A DNA stretch of 64,000 nt from Saussurea involucrata (Eukaryota; Streptophyta; Magnoliopsida; Asterales; Asteraceae), in contig CM066314.1 in NCBI GenBank assembly GCA_033807775.1, positions 151,331,429 through 151,395,428 on the forward strand, given 5' to 3'. The notes beneath the pieces are model-generated. The model made no database searches, was not told where the DNA came from, and saw nothing but the letters and a program-made list of their open reading frames with translations. Numbering within the stretch: the stretch's first letter is position 1; each line of letters opens with the position of its first letter. The translations under genes were made by a program, and so were the position numbers. This document shows positions 17,496 to 29,039 of the stretch, in pieces.

Positions 17496-18839
17496 TAAAT
17501 CTAGCAAGTTGACTTCTTCAACTTGCTTTGTGAAACCTATGTATATGCCAAAAATGTCTATTTTGAAGTATTATTATGTTTTACTTGCTACTTATCGAAT
17601 AGGTGGGTTATTTAGTGGGTTTTACATATTTGATCATGAATCTTGAAAATACATATATTCAGGATATTTGAGTATTTGGCAAAAAAAATTCATAAATGTG
17701 GGTCATTTTTATGATATATCTTATAATTTATAAATGGGTATAATTTGGTATTGATGCATTTTAGTGTATTTGGTTTTATAAATTGTTTGGAAAATGCACG
17801 TTATTATGTTATAGGACATTTTGGAAATATAAGAATATATTTTAATTGGAAAATGGTTTGTCTCAACCAATGATGAGTTTTGAGTTAATCATATCTTTGA
17901 GATATGTATTTGCATAAACGCCCGTTAAATGCGTTTTATTGTTTTGATGACATTTATTTGATGGTCAATTGAGTTTTAAGCTTTTGACTCGATTTTGGCT
18001 TAAAAGAGTCTTGGGGACCTTAGTCCGGTTTATTTTGCTCTATGACGAGCATCTAAAAATATACGCATTTGAGACATATTTATTTGTTAATTATATGATT
18101 TGAGAGTGTTGGACATTCTTTTAGAATTATATGCATTTGAGGCATATTTGTTTGTTAATTACATGTTTTGAGGATGTTGAACATTCTTTTGGAGTCATGT
18201 AATTTAGACTGTGATGCATTAGATCCATAGGCATGCGAGATAGTTTTGTTTAGATGATCGAATGGGTATTGCGGGGTTGGACTCCGGGACTCATGTTTTG
18301 TGATCTTAAACTTTTCAAGTGACACTAGGAGGGTTGAGTCTGGAAGTGCTACCTTGTAGGTGGGCACTAGGACCTCCGTCGGTTGAGGTAATGCCTTAGA
18401 GGTAGTCCTTAAGTGTGTCGGGTCTTGAGGTGCAATTCGTGGGAATAGACACAAAGGTCAACCGACTCTTGAGGTGAAACTTGTTAAGGAGTCGTAGGAC
18501 ACCTGGACTTCAAGTCGTGAAGTGTTATGCGATTAACGTTGTACGAGTGGTTTACTTATGTGTTTCCTCCACTCTCAACGGATATGGGTCTCCCCGTTGT
18601 TGTTAAACGTTATTTCTGGGATAACGTAATATCTATGCTTTAACATTGTTTGGGCTTTGGCGAGTAACCGTGTTTTCTGACTTCGATTTATTGGATTTTG
18701 TCCATATATCAAGGTTTTGAATAAAGGAGATATTCTCATATTTTGGTATTTGAATTTTAACCCTACGATATTTCGTGCGAGTATTGAGTTTGTTCCGTGA
18801 TTATGGGGTGTTTCTATTCTAGTATTTAATCACGAAAAT
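17496..18839 (+). mobile_element. Old LTR fragment, left part
   Basis: Noncoding. The stretch 18230-18600 resembles the body of the solo LTR at 49589-51375 in phrase and order (runs of short GAGG/GTCG-rich direct repeats). Its continuation is 23884-24345 beyond the hAT insertion. Bases 18832-18839 are one copy of the hAT target duplication ACGAAAAT. Confidence 0.45.
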
Positions 18840-19149
18840 TAAGGGTGTACAAAAAACCGTCAGCTCGCGAAACCCGCTAACATCCCAGTTAAACCCAACC
18901 TATCAAACCGCTAACTATAAGGGTTGATGCCCAAACCGCCTACCCGCCGCTAATATTTATTTGAGTAAATTACATATTTGGTTATCGTGGTTTATTGGTT
19001 TTAACAATCTAAGTCCCTATTTTGAAATAATTATGGATTGTATCCTCGTGGTTTACATTTTATAACATGTTGAGTCCCTATTTCCAACTTCTCTCCGTTA
19101 AAGTGGTCATCTGCAAGGCACATGATGGGTAGTTTGGTCATTTATGTAT

Positions 19150-19690
19150 TTCATCATTTTACAATTAAAAATAAAACTAAAAAAACAAACACCAATTAGA
19201 TCGTGCCACATGTCCCTCTTTCCTCTACCTCCTCCGTTTCGTTGATTAACTGATTTTCCGACAACAATCTAATTTTCCGACAGGCCTCGTCATTCTTCAC
19301 CCCAAACATCAATCAAAACCCAGATTTTTCTCAACATTAATAAATAAAATCAACAAAAAAAATTGATCAAAACCTTAAATTTATGTGTTTTTATCAATAA
19401 ACATCAAAACCCTAAATTGAATGTAAAAACTAAATATCTCTAATAAAAAAAGAACAAAACCCTAGATGAGGGAAGAGAAAGGGACGTATAGAGGGCAACC
19501 GTCATCATAGGAGACGTAAGTCGTCCCTATGTTCTAGACGGCAGAGAAAGGGACCGAGAGATGTAAGTCGTCCCCGTTCTTCGTTGTCAATTTCGCCGGG
19601 AGAGAGTAAGATCGATATTATATACCGAGAGATGTAAGTCGTCGTTGTTCCTGACCGAGAGATGGTGTAGCAAGTGGATGCTAATAGGCG
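19150..19690. other. Noncoding interior of the Mutator-like element
   Basis: No supported gene. A short phrase around ATGTAAGTCGTC recurs three times between 19510 and 19650. It leads into the gypsy-derived stretch without a detectable 5' LTR. Confidence 0.4.
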
Positions 19691-21130
19691 AGCAATGCCC
19701 AAGCTAGCAAGAGGAGGTTAGAACGATATGTTCAAGCAAGTGGAAGAACTTAAAGTGAGAAGAGTGGTATTGACACCATATGGGTGGAGAAATGTTTAAG
19801 TGGTGCAAATGACGGGTATTGGAACTACTCGTGTAGTTATGAGAGGGGGACATTTTGGTATACGTCTTCGTTTAAGTGTGGAGAGATTCGTAGGAGGCAA
19901 TGAATCTTTCCTTGAAGGAATGTGATCTATACCTTCGGAAAGGCATGGCATAAGTGGTTGTACGGGACACTCAAAGTGTAAGACCGTCAGATTTGAATAA
20001 GTATTGGGATGTTAACTATTCCGAAGTGAGCGTAGGGTTTAACAATGTGTTACTTGGAATAGTTTGGAGTAGGCGGGCCGCTCCTTTTAGTTGGACGTCC
20101 GTTGGATGCAGTGAAAAGGCGAATGTAAAACTTCAAGGTGATTTATTCCTTACCCTGGATGGTGGGTTAGTTGTGTACGAGTATGGAAAGAGGACGTAGT
20201 GGAAGCGTATGTATATAGTGTTGACTTGTGGTCAACGTGTTTTGAAGGAAAGAAATACTTTTGTGTTAGGCGCTTGACGTGATAGGAAGGTGGATTGGAA
20301 AGTTCAAGTTTGACCTGGTGCTAAGATTGGCAAATTGGGTGGTTGCCGATGTAGTAAAGGATTCATGTCATTGTTGCAAAAACTCGGTAAAATTTCTTTA
20401 AGGAAGTGAAACAGTATGTGAAAGTCGTGATGAGACGTGTTTTAAGAGCCCTGAGTCCAGACTTGTGGACAAAGCGAAATCTAATTAGTGGGGTTGGCCG
20501 GGGTGTTGGCTTGTGGTGTTACTTTTATATCTGGTATAAATGGTTGGAATGGCTACAAGTACATTATGTGAATATTCCTAACCTAAGGAAGCCGTGGTTT
20601 TATACAGAGGTGCTTGGAAGATCAGTTGGAACCAAAGTTGTTAAATTTGGAAGTGCGAGTCATGAAACCTAAGTTGGGGGTCGGTTCGATGCCAAAGGTA
20701 GTGGTTCAGTTTGGTTTGGTTTGGTTTGGTTCAACTTGGTTTCGTATGGTTTGGCTTGGTTTAGCTTGGTTTGGTTTGGTTTGGCTTGGTTCAGTTTGGT
20801 TTGGTTTGGTTCGGTTGAGTTTGGATATGTGGGATACGTGAGGTGTTTCATACCTCTATTATGAGGGCGTGGGTTGAAGGCCGGTGAGATTGTGTCATTA
20901 CAAGTTGTGCGAATAGACGAAACACTAAGTTTCGTGGAAGAGCCCGAAGCCATTTCGGATTCTAAGTGAAGAAATTGAGGAACAGGGAAATCAACCAGCT
21001 AAAGGTTCAGTGGTGTTATCACAGAGGTCAAGAAGCAATCTAGGAGTTAGAATCGGAGATGAGGGCAATGTACCCGCACCTTTTTGACCAAGGAATTTTG
21101 GGGACAAAATTCTTTTAAGGGGGGGAGTGT
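19690..21130 (+). mobile_element. Decayed gypsy 3' interior (5'-truncated)
   Basis: Noncoding remnant. The segment around 20430-20500 aligns with 35540-35620 in the complete element. The last ~130 bp still read like a chromodomain tail ending in YPHLF in broken frames. A polypurine tract AAGGGGGGGAGTGT abuts the LTR. The 5' LTR and 5' half are missing. Confidence 0.7.
20697..20823 (+). repeat. Degenerate TTTGG minisatellite
   Basis: About 25 units of GGTTT with variants (GGCTT, GGTTC) in 127 bp. It lies within the gypsy remnant. Confidence 0.9.
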
Positions 21131-22933
21131 TGTAACAACCGGGTATTTATTTTTAATAAATGAAAGATTGGTGGCCATAGTGTGATAAGAGGAAAAGTTT
21201 TGAGGGACCAAGTGGAAATTTAGAAGAAATATAAAAAGGGAACAAATCCCTAGGTCACCTCACTTCTTCCATTTTTGTTCTTGGTGTTTTGCGGCTGAGA
21301 AAGAGACCGAGAGGAAGAAAGAGGGAAATCGGCCAGAAGGGTTTTCGCTAAGGTAAATTCTCGAATCCTCCTTTCTTCTATAGGTTAGTATAATGATGCA
21401 TGTACTGATTTGGACTACGAAAATCACTAAACACCGTCTATTTCACTGTGGTTATCTCTTAAAAAGGAATATCGGAGTTTTGAGTGTTTTGGGATGATTA
21501 AGGGATGAATGGATAAATCAATTGGTTACTTAAGGATAAAATGTTAACACAAATGAGTGTAAGATGGAGTCTAGGACGAAAAACGCAGTTAGAATCGATT
21601 TTTGGGATGTTGGGGTTTTCACTGTTCGACACTGTCCGAATGTCGCTCCATCCGGATTGTTTGGTTTCCGGGTAAGGGGGTCTGGAAAGTGTGGAAATCC
21701 GATTAGATTTCGTCTGGATTGTTCTGGTTTCCGAATGTTGTCCGATCCGGATGTTAGAGGTTTCCGGATAAAGTTCCGTCTGGATTGCTTTGGGGATCCG
21801 GATAAACGACACCCGGATAGTTGGGGTCCGGATAGAGGTATCCGGATATGAATTACCGGATAGTTGGTTTCCGAACAAAAGCATCTGGGTAAGTTACCGG
21901 ATTGCTAGTTTTCGGATAAAGGTATCCGGATAGGGTACCTGGATTGTCCTGTGTCCGGATGATGGAGAGAATCCGGATATGGAGGGTCTGGTTTAGAAAG
22001 GGCATTCGATTACGTTACGTCTGATCTATCCATGAGACCAATGGTATCTCACATCCTATTTGGGACACTTGTAGGTTGTTGGTACGTTCGGAAGAGGGGA
22101 TTGATGTTAGTCAGTTTATCGCATTTCAGGTGAGTTCCCTTAACCCTTTTTTATGTGGAACGAGATGTTAAATGTTTTTACTGATCATGGTATGCTTTGC
22201 GAGTATGATTGTTTACAAGCTTTTATAAATTCTCGCATGAAAGTATGTTTTAGAAAGGCTTATTCAGCATGATTGAACTGTTTATAAATATTTCACGCAT
22301 TGTCATTTATTGCTAGCTTTGTGTGTATGCTATGTGGAGTCGGGTTGCGTAGTGGGATCAATGTAGCTCGGGATCCGGTGATCCCTTGGGAGTTTGTTAT
22401 GAACCGGTAGGATGGAATTCGTTTCCTTCCTATTCGGGTAATGGGGAGTCTGCTTGGGCCCCGATATGAGGCGAGAAGGGAGTCTGCTTGGGTCCCGATC
22501 GTGATTCTGGATTGTACGATCCTTGAACACTGTGCAAGTACCCATGTATGGAGTTTTATGTTGAGATGCATGGCATGTTAAAGAAATGTTTTATGCTTGT
22601 TGTTAAAACCTCTTTTTGAGGGAATTCACTAGACCGTTTGGTCTAACCCTCGCTTTTCAAAACTAAACCATTTTCAGGGAAGCGCTCTAGTGGTGCTTCA
22701 AGCAAAAGTAAAGAGACGGCTAGAGCTTAGAGTTGGAGGCAATAGCAGGAAACATTAAACTTCTTTATAGTCTTAGCTTAGATAGATCTCGATTGTGGAT
22801 AGAATACCTTTCCGCTGCAAATTTTGAATTGTTCATATTTTCAATGATCTGTTTATGGATCCTTTATGTAATTGGGACCCGTTTTGGGATTTATTTATCT
22901 ATGTTATGCCTGTTTGAGTTTTGGGTTGTTACA
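21131..22933 (+). repeat. 3' LTR of the truncated gypsy remnant
   Basis: 1803 bp with ends TGTAACA/TGTTACA. TATAAAAAG lies 99 bp from the start, then a donor-like AAG|GTAAAT. A CCGGATA-type repeat cluster lies at about 21640-21990, and the CTCGCTTTTCAAAACTAAACC block common to this LTR family near 22650. Confidence 0.85.
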
Positions 22934-23362
22934 AATATAAAATAAGAAAAAGGTAAAATGACTAAAATGCCCTTTTAATTAACCTGCTTAACAGAAAATT
23001 TTAACGGAGTTAGAAGTTAAGGACTCAACACGTTATTAAATGTAAACCACAAGGATGCAATCCATACTTATTTCAAAAGGACTCACACTGTTAAAACCAG
23101 TAAACCAAAAGGACCAAATATGTAATTTACACTATCTATTATTTTAATAAAATTATATTTATATATATATATTGTACTTACATCATTATAAATTATAGCC
23201 CAAAAAATAAGTGTGTATATATATAGCTTTACGCTAATATACATTTTACAACCCAAAAATTAATTGCATGTATTATTAGTCCAATTTAACTTTTAAGCCC
23301 AAAGCCCAAACTCAATCAACCTAGGTCAAGGAAAATTTACACGACTCGGACTTGTTGCTCAC

Positions 23363-23635
23363 TTGCTCTCTCATCTATCGTTCAAACTTAATATTTTTTT
23401 GAAACTGTTGAAACTCAACATTTTTTACATGTTATTCCTATGTATTGGAGCAATCGAAAAGTCTCTAACATCTCCAAAAATTGAAGATAATGACGAACCA
23501 AACGTTCCAAACACGTCTAAGAAAAGGGGTGGTAGAAGTTCAAACGTTTGGGATCATTTTTCAAAAAAGGACTCTAGATGTGTTTGTAATTATTGTGGAA
23601 AAGACTATGATTATCATAGTAAAAGATATGCTTAG
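23363..23635 (+). pseudogene. hAT transposase fragment (BED zinc finger)
   Basis: About 90 codons with SNVWDHFSKKD, CVCNYCGKDY and a following His, the W/F-x-HF plus C-x2-C plus H pattern of BED-type zinc fingers that begin hAT transposases. The frame stops right after KRYA and no catalytic domain follows. This is the leftover start of the transposase of the 18840-23875 element, so that element must rely on a transposase supplied elsewhere. Confidence 0.75.
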
Positions 23636-23883
23636 CATTCCTACTACCAGTAACTTTGTTAGGTATATTTTTAGTTTTATTTGTCGTATTTTAATCGTGA
23701 ACTTTGTGTATATTTCTAACCCGCCAACCCAGCCCAACCCGCAAGGGTTGGGTTTGGTTGGGTTATACTTTTGAATGGGTTGGGTTGGGTTGGATTGAGA
23801 TTTTCCAAACCACTATAATTGGGTTGGGTTGTAAAAATGTCAAAAACTGCTCAACCCAACCCACGTACACCCCTGACGAAAAT

Positions 23884-24345
23884 GGGGTTTTGAGGAAGAG
23901 ATCACTTTCTATTCAATTTACTCATATGGAGAATTACGATTTAAATAAAATTCTTTCTACTTTTTCGTCTTATATAGTTGATAAAACTCTTGAATTCACT
24001 AGGCGTTAAGCCTAGCCCTTTTTATTTGTTAGCGTGTGCATCAGGTCTTTGTTGGGGAATGGTGCTAGCAACACTGAGAAGAGTCGAGTGCTAGTTAGAT
24101 GCACGAGAAGAATGTAATTATTGAGTGACGTCTTCCGCACTTTTGGAGACAACAATTGTGTATGGGTTTAGTGGCACCCGATCTTTAATTGGTCTTTATG
24201 TAAGACTTGGTTTATGTTTTGTTGAGGTTAAATTTGAAATTTTACTTGAGGAAATTTATGATTTGTAGAAAGGGATTCCATTCCCTATTTGATGTATCCT
24301 TGAAATTTTAAATTGGTTGCTCTTCCCAATTTTGAGGATGTTACA
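23884..24345 (+). mobile_element. Old LTR fragment, right part
   Basis: Resumes the sequence broken by the hAT. It contains the LTR-type phrase TTCACTAGGCGTTAAGCC and ends with ...GATGTTACA at 24345. No primer site follows, so it is probably a solo or truncated LTR. Confidence 0.5.
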
Positions 24346-24660
24346 ATGTTTAATGAATATTCACATCCATTAACAAACTAGATTATCATAATACATAATA
24401 GAAAAAAATCATAAGAAATAAAATAATTTATAAGTGGGTCAGAGAGTAGAGATGGAAAATTTACCCATAGGGGCGGGTACCGACATGTACCAGACCCTAA
24501 CGGGGCAAGATTCCCTGATTTGACGGGTAACGGGACGGGTACGGAGATTTATTTTCTTACCCGAATCGGGTTCAGGGCTAGGTCGAGGATGACATTACCC
24601 AGCCTTAACCTGACCCGATTAATTTTTTTTATTTTTAATATATGTATACATTGTGTGTGG

Positions 24661-24892
24661 GGGGTTGAGTTCCAATGAGAAGTGCCAAATTTGGTGAGAA
24701 CCAGCTTTCAACCGTTGGATGAGAAATGGACGAAAATTAGGATGAGATGCATCGAGATAAGATACACCGAGATGCACCGGATCAATTCCCTTTTAAGTCG
24801 TAGTTCATGTGAGGGTATTTGATTAAAAGTGATCAACGGTTTAAAAACACTTTTCACACTTCTCACCAAAAATGACACTTCTCACATGATCT
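24661..24892 (+). mobile_element. MITE, diverged copy of the 55090/56294 family
   Basis: Ends read roughly GTTGAGTTCCAATGAGAAGTG and its complement. The centre (ACCGTTGGATGAGAAATG, ATTAAAAGTGATCAACGG) matches the copies at 55090-55312 and 56294-56492. It is nested in the hAT. Confidence 0.7.
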
Positions 24893-24901
24893 CATGTGTA
24901 T

Positions 24902-24942
<41 letters not shown>

Positions 24943-25005
24943 CGTGCGTGCGCGCGTGTCTGTGCGTATGTCCGTGTGTGCGTGCGTCTGTGTGTGTAAG
25001 ACGTT
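24902..25005 (+). repeat. TG/GTGC microsatellite
   Basis: Uninterrupted TG run, then GTGC and TGTC variants. Confidence 0.95.
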
Positions 25006-25373
25006 TCATTTACAAACCATCCCATTCTAACAAACTATACAAAGTAATATAAGTCGTTCATCTAGTTTAATAAATATATATATATATATGTATACATTTA
25101 TTATTAAATGACAAATATATTTAATTTTCAGTATTGGTGATTGATGTAGCGACAATTCATCATAACTTTAATTTTAAATGTTTTTATTTTGTTTTTTACT
25201 AAACGGGTATCCAACGCCCCCCCCCCCCTCCAAACCCGACGGGGATTACTTTCCACCGAACCCGTTGCGTATTAGTTGGGGCAGGGACCGGGGGCTTAAA
25301 CGGGGGTCGGGGTCGAGTATCGGGGATGCATTACCCATCTAATGCTTGCCTCGTTTCCATCCGTAGCAGAGAG

Positions 25374-25572
25374 ATTATAATTAAGTTTTTAATTTATGAA
25401 AAGATAATTAATTTATGAAGAACAAGAAAATTAATTTATGAGTTGTCATACATTTTAAAATATAGATAGCTACTCTTCCAATATTAATTAAAAAATAATA
25501 TTAATTATTTTAAATTAATGAGTTAGGATGTACCATGTTTGTCAGATATTTTAAAATTCTCTAATGATTAAA

Positions 25573-25611
<39 letters not shown>

Positions 25612-25749
25612 AGATAATTAATTTAATTAATTTTAATTAAATTAAATGAAATGATTGGTTAAGAAGTGGTTTCTATAGTTTCTACAAATGCATTGGTTTG
25701 TAAAAGAAACCTCCCCTATATATATAGAGAGAGAGAGAGACTCACTATT
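25374..25749. other. AT-rich spacer with a TA microsatellite
   Basis: No gene. A TA run lies at about 25575-25608 and a short GA run near 25728-25740. Confidence 0.7.
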
Positions 25750-26110
25750 TTGTAAACTTTTTTTCGTGTAAACTTTGGATTTCATAGGTTTTTTAATGAA
25801 ATATTTTCATGAAATTGTTTATTTTGATGAAATTGTTTCATATCATTCATTTCTTGATGAAATTGTTTCATATCATTCATTTCTTGATGAAATTGTTTCA
25901 TATATTTGTGTTTTTTATGTAGTTTCTTAAAAAAAATTTCATTCCTATGAAACTTGATGAAATTTTTTCGTTTTACATAAAAAAACACAAAAATATGAAA
26001 CAATTTCATTAAGAAATGAATGATATGAAACATTTTTATCAAAATAAACAATTTCATAAAATAATTTTATCAAGAAAACCTATGAAATTCAAAAGTTTAC
26101 AAGTTTACAC
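25750..26110. repeat. Foldback element with internal direct repeats
   Basis: Two arms of about 150 bp are imperfect reverse complements, with a short loop near 25920-25960. The left arm contains three copies of a ~30-bp unit starting TTGATGAAATTGTTTCATAT. The reading frame on the minus strand is made of these units and is not a gene. Confidence 0.8.
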
Positions 26111-26499
26111 ACATTTAACAGTTTACATTTTATTATCCCTCTATATATATATAGAGAGAGAGAGAGAGGGAGGTTCAGGGAAAACCTCAAATAAATGAAA
26201 AACTAAAAAACACTTTATCAACCGTTAGAATAGATAATCTGATAGATGTGATTAGATGGACGGTTACAACAATATTAATTAAATTAAAAAACATCACCCC
26301 CCTACTTTTTATTTGAAAAAAGACGAAAAATAAACAAAATCCGAATGAAATAAATTACACCAAATAAACGATCATATTTTTCTCGTTAATTTGACATCCA
26401 TATTAATATACTTTTTCCTCTGTAATTTCGTGGTTTTTCGGTTTTCCAGTTATTTAGGGTTTTCCATTGAACCTGACCCTATATATAAATATATATATA
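26111..26499. other. Noncoding spacer
   Basis: AT-rich with a GA run near 26155-26170. No gene is seen. Confidence 0.5.
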
Positions 26500-26871
26500 G
26501 GGGTGGTATCGGGTACAAACCAACTAGTTTGTACAAACTCGTACAAACCATACCTAGCTTCATGATTTTGTAAATTTGGCTTCATGAATGTATATATATA
26601 TTTTTTGGCTTCATGAATATATAATTTGGCTTCATGAATATATCATTTGGCATTTTTAACTAATTTTTTTACAAAAATAAGGGTATTTTAGGGTATTTTT
26701 GTAAAAAAATTAGTTAAAAATGCCAAATGATATATTCATGAAGCCAAATTATATATTCATGAAGCCAAAATATATATATACATTCATGAAGCCAAATTTA
26801 CAAAATCATGAAGCTATGTATGATTTGTACGAGTTTGTACAAACTAGTTGGTTTGTATTTGATACCCAGCC
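26500..26871. mobile_element. Near-perfect foldback MITE in a TA repeat
   Basis: Begins GGGGTGGTATCGGGTACAAACC and ends with its near complement ...GATACCCAGCC, inside TATATA on both sides. The arms are about 170-180 bp, so the element is almost entirely palindromic. The unit TTCATGAAGCCAAAT and its complement recur three to four times per arm. Confidence 0.85.
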
Positions 26872-27106
26872 TATATATATATATCTATCGACTCATTTAT
26901 CATTCAATCAAGGATGCATGGTAATCTTGAATTGAAAGGGAAAGATTTAACATTTTCGTGAAAGTAGCCATGTGTTTGTTTTCTTGTTGTGGGAATAAAA
27001 GTAGAAGGCGATGATCGAATAAATGAGACACATATTCAACTTTATTTATTTATTTATTTATTGTAGGACAAGTAAGTGAAAACAACCTTTTAAATTGTTT
27101 ATTTAA

Positions 27107-28401
27107 GAGTAAACTTCACTTTTGGTCCCTGTGTTTTATTGTTTATAACACATTTAGTCCCTACAATTTAAAAAATACACTTTAGCCACTGCAATTAGCC
27201 ATTTGGTCCGGATTTGGTCCCTCTGACCAACGGTCGTCAGCTGTCAGACGTTAAGGGCTGACACGTGAGTTAAACTTGAGGGTAAATTCGTCTTTTTACC
27301 TCACAAGGACCAAATGTGGACGTTTATTTTTACCTCACAGGGACCAAATGTGGACGTTTACTATATATATATATATATACACATGTATGTGTCTGTGTGT
27401 TTGTCTCAACCCCTCACCCACCGCCTCCGCTCTCCTTTTCTTCTCCGGTGGTCACAACCCACCTCCGGCGATCATAACCATCTTCCTTTTCTTTTTTTTA
27501 GACAATTTTGCACATCAAAACCCCTATACCATTACCTTGAGGAACTTGGGTTTTGGTGTGCAAAATTTGTCTAGAAAAAGAAATGGATAAGCATCATCGT
27601 CAACTTGATTTTCTGAACAACCAACGTTTTGTTCATCAAATCGCTTTCGGTACTGCTTTCAATCAATCTCTTTGCTTTTATTTTCAATCGAGGCTGTGAT
27701 GATTTATTTATGCATTTAATTTTTCTGAGCATATGTTTGTGGGCAACGTTTTGTTCATCAAATATCGCTTTCGGTACTGCTCCGGTGAAGGTACGAGAGT
27801 GAAGATGAATATGAACTAAACAAATAATCCTAATCCTAATCCCCATTCATAAAAATCTAAATCCAAATAAAACAAGAAAACCCCTAAATCAAAACCCAAG
27901 ATTTCTGTCTGAATCTGGATGGAATCAAAACCCTAAATCTGATTTGTTCGATCTAGAGGTCCAACCCAAGATTTTTTTGATCAAAGAAGAAAAGGGTGGG
28001 AGACGAGGAGGGTCGCCAGAAAAGGGGGTAGGGACGATATGTGCAGGGGGTTTCACGTGAAAAAAATGATGTCAGGGAAGGGGACGAAACCACAGGGAAG
28101 TGTCGTCGATTGGGCCGGCGAGGAGACGAGAGTTTCACCGGAGGAGGTGACCGGAGGATGAAACCACGTGGGGAAGAAGAAAATAGGAGAGAGAAAGACG
28201 GGAAGAAGAAAATAGGAGAGAGAAAGACGGATTTACCCTCATGTTTAACTCCCTTAACGTCTGACAGCTGACGGCCGTTGGTCAGAGGGACCAAATCCGG
28301 ACCAAATGGCTAATTGCAGTGGCTAAAGTGTATTTTTTAAATTGTAGGGACCAAATGTGTTATAAACAATAAAACACAGGGACCAAAAGTGAAGTTTACT
28401 C
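27107..28401. mobile_element. Mutator-like element, possible Pack-MULE
   Basis: The inverted ends GAGTAAACTTCACTTTTGGT extend about 190 bp and are flanked by a perfect 9-bp duplication TTTATTTAA (27098-27106, 28402-28410). The interior is more GC-rich and has exon-like phrases (27420-27600, 27950-28200) but no convincing protein. The frame at 27953-28294 starts inside the inverted repeat. Two 30-bp direct repeats (27301-27360; 28172-28228) are visible. Confidence 0.88.
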
Positions 28402-28410
28402 TTTATTTAA

Positions 28411-28978
28411 TTAAAAAAATTCCAACTTTATTTATTTATTTTTTTGAAGGAAATATCAACTTATTTAAACTCACACATTATTAAATACTTGCTACTTGAT
28501 TATTTAAACTCAAGAAGCAATAAAACCAACTTTGCCATTAACAAACCAATACCTTTTTTTAATTCCTAAGAAAGTTGCAACATTTCATTTTTTATGGAAT
28601 TCTTGTACTTAATAATAAAAATACCAAACAAATATATTTTTCACCGCTATATGTGTGTCAAACACTAAAACTAAAAAGTTTATATATACATGTATAAAAT
28701 AGAAGTTTAGACGTGAAAAATAATAAAATAAGAGAGAAAGAAAACAGTCAATTTACATGCAAAATCACATGAGGTTTTACACTAACGGTCAGTACAATGG
28801 TGTCCGGGAGACATGGCTCGCGACCTCAAGTCATGGCCAAAGTCGCATGACGGCGTGAATCACATGTGATTTAATTTTACACGTGATTTTAGTATAAAGT
28901 CACATGCGATTCAATTGTTTTATTATTCTCTTGTTTAGTTATTGTGTTTGTATCAAGCTCTCTCTCTCTATCTATCTA

Positions 28979-29039
<61 letters not shown>

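Larger units (their letters stand above)
18963..23133. mobile_element. Mutator-like element with long inverted ends
   Basis: The ends (GAGTAAATTACATATTTGG and its near complement) extend into roughly 150-bp imperfect inverted repeats with the 'TAAGTCCCT' and 'AACGGAG' phrases typical of this plant family. The flanks TATTTATTT and TATCTATTA match at 7 of 9 bases, consistent with an aged 9-bp duplication. The interior holds a truncated gypsy remnant rather than a transposase. Confidence 0.65.
18840..23875. mobile_element. hAT transposon carrying nested elements
   Basis: The ends TAAGGGTGTACA and (complement) CAGGGGTGTACG are flanked by a perfect 8-bp duplication ACGAAAAT at 18832-18839 and 23876-23883, the hAT signature. 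Subterminal runs of AACCC/GGGTT motifs occur on both sides. The right part keeps a BED zinc-finger fragment of the transposase. A Mutator-like element at 18963-23133 has inserted near its left end. Confidence 0.85.
24447..25365. mobile_element. hAT non-autonomous element
   Basis: Ends TAGAGATGGAAA and (complement) TACGGATGGAAA, with flanks TCAGAGAG and GCAGAGAG (7 of 8). GGGCGGGTACC-rich subterminal regions are typical of plant hAT elements. It contains a MITE copy (24661-24892) and TG/TA microsatellites. No coding region is present. Confidence 0.7.

Noticed and set aside
20697..20823. Interstitial telomere repeat
   Set aside because: The unit is TTTGG, not the plant TTTAGGG.
25820..25915. 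CRISPR-like direct repeats
   Set aside because: Only three abutting units with no spacers, in a eukaryotic foldback.
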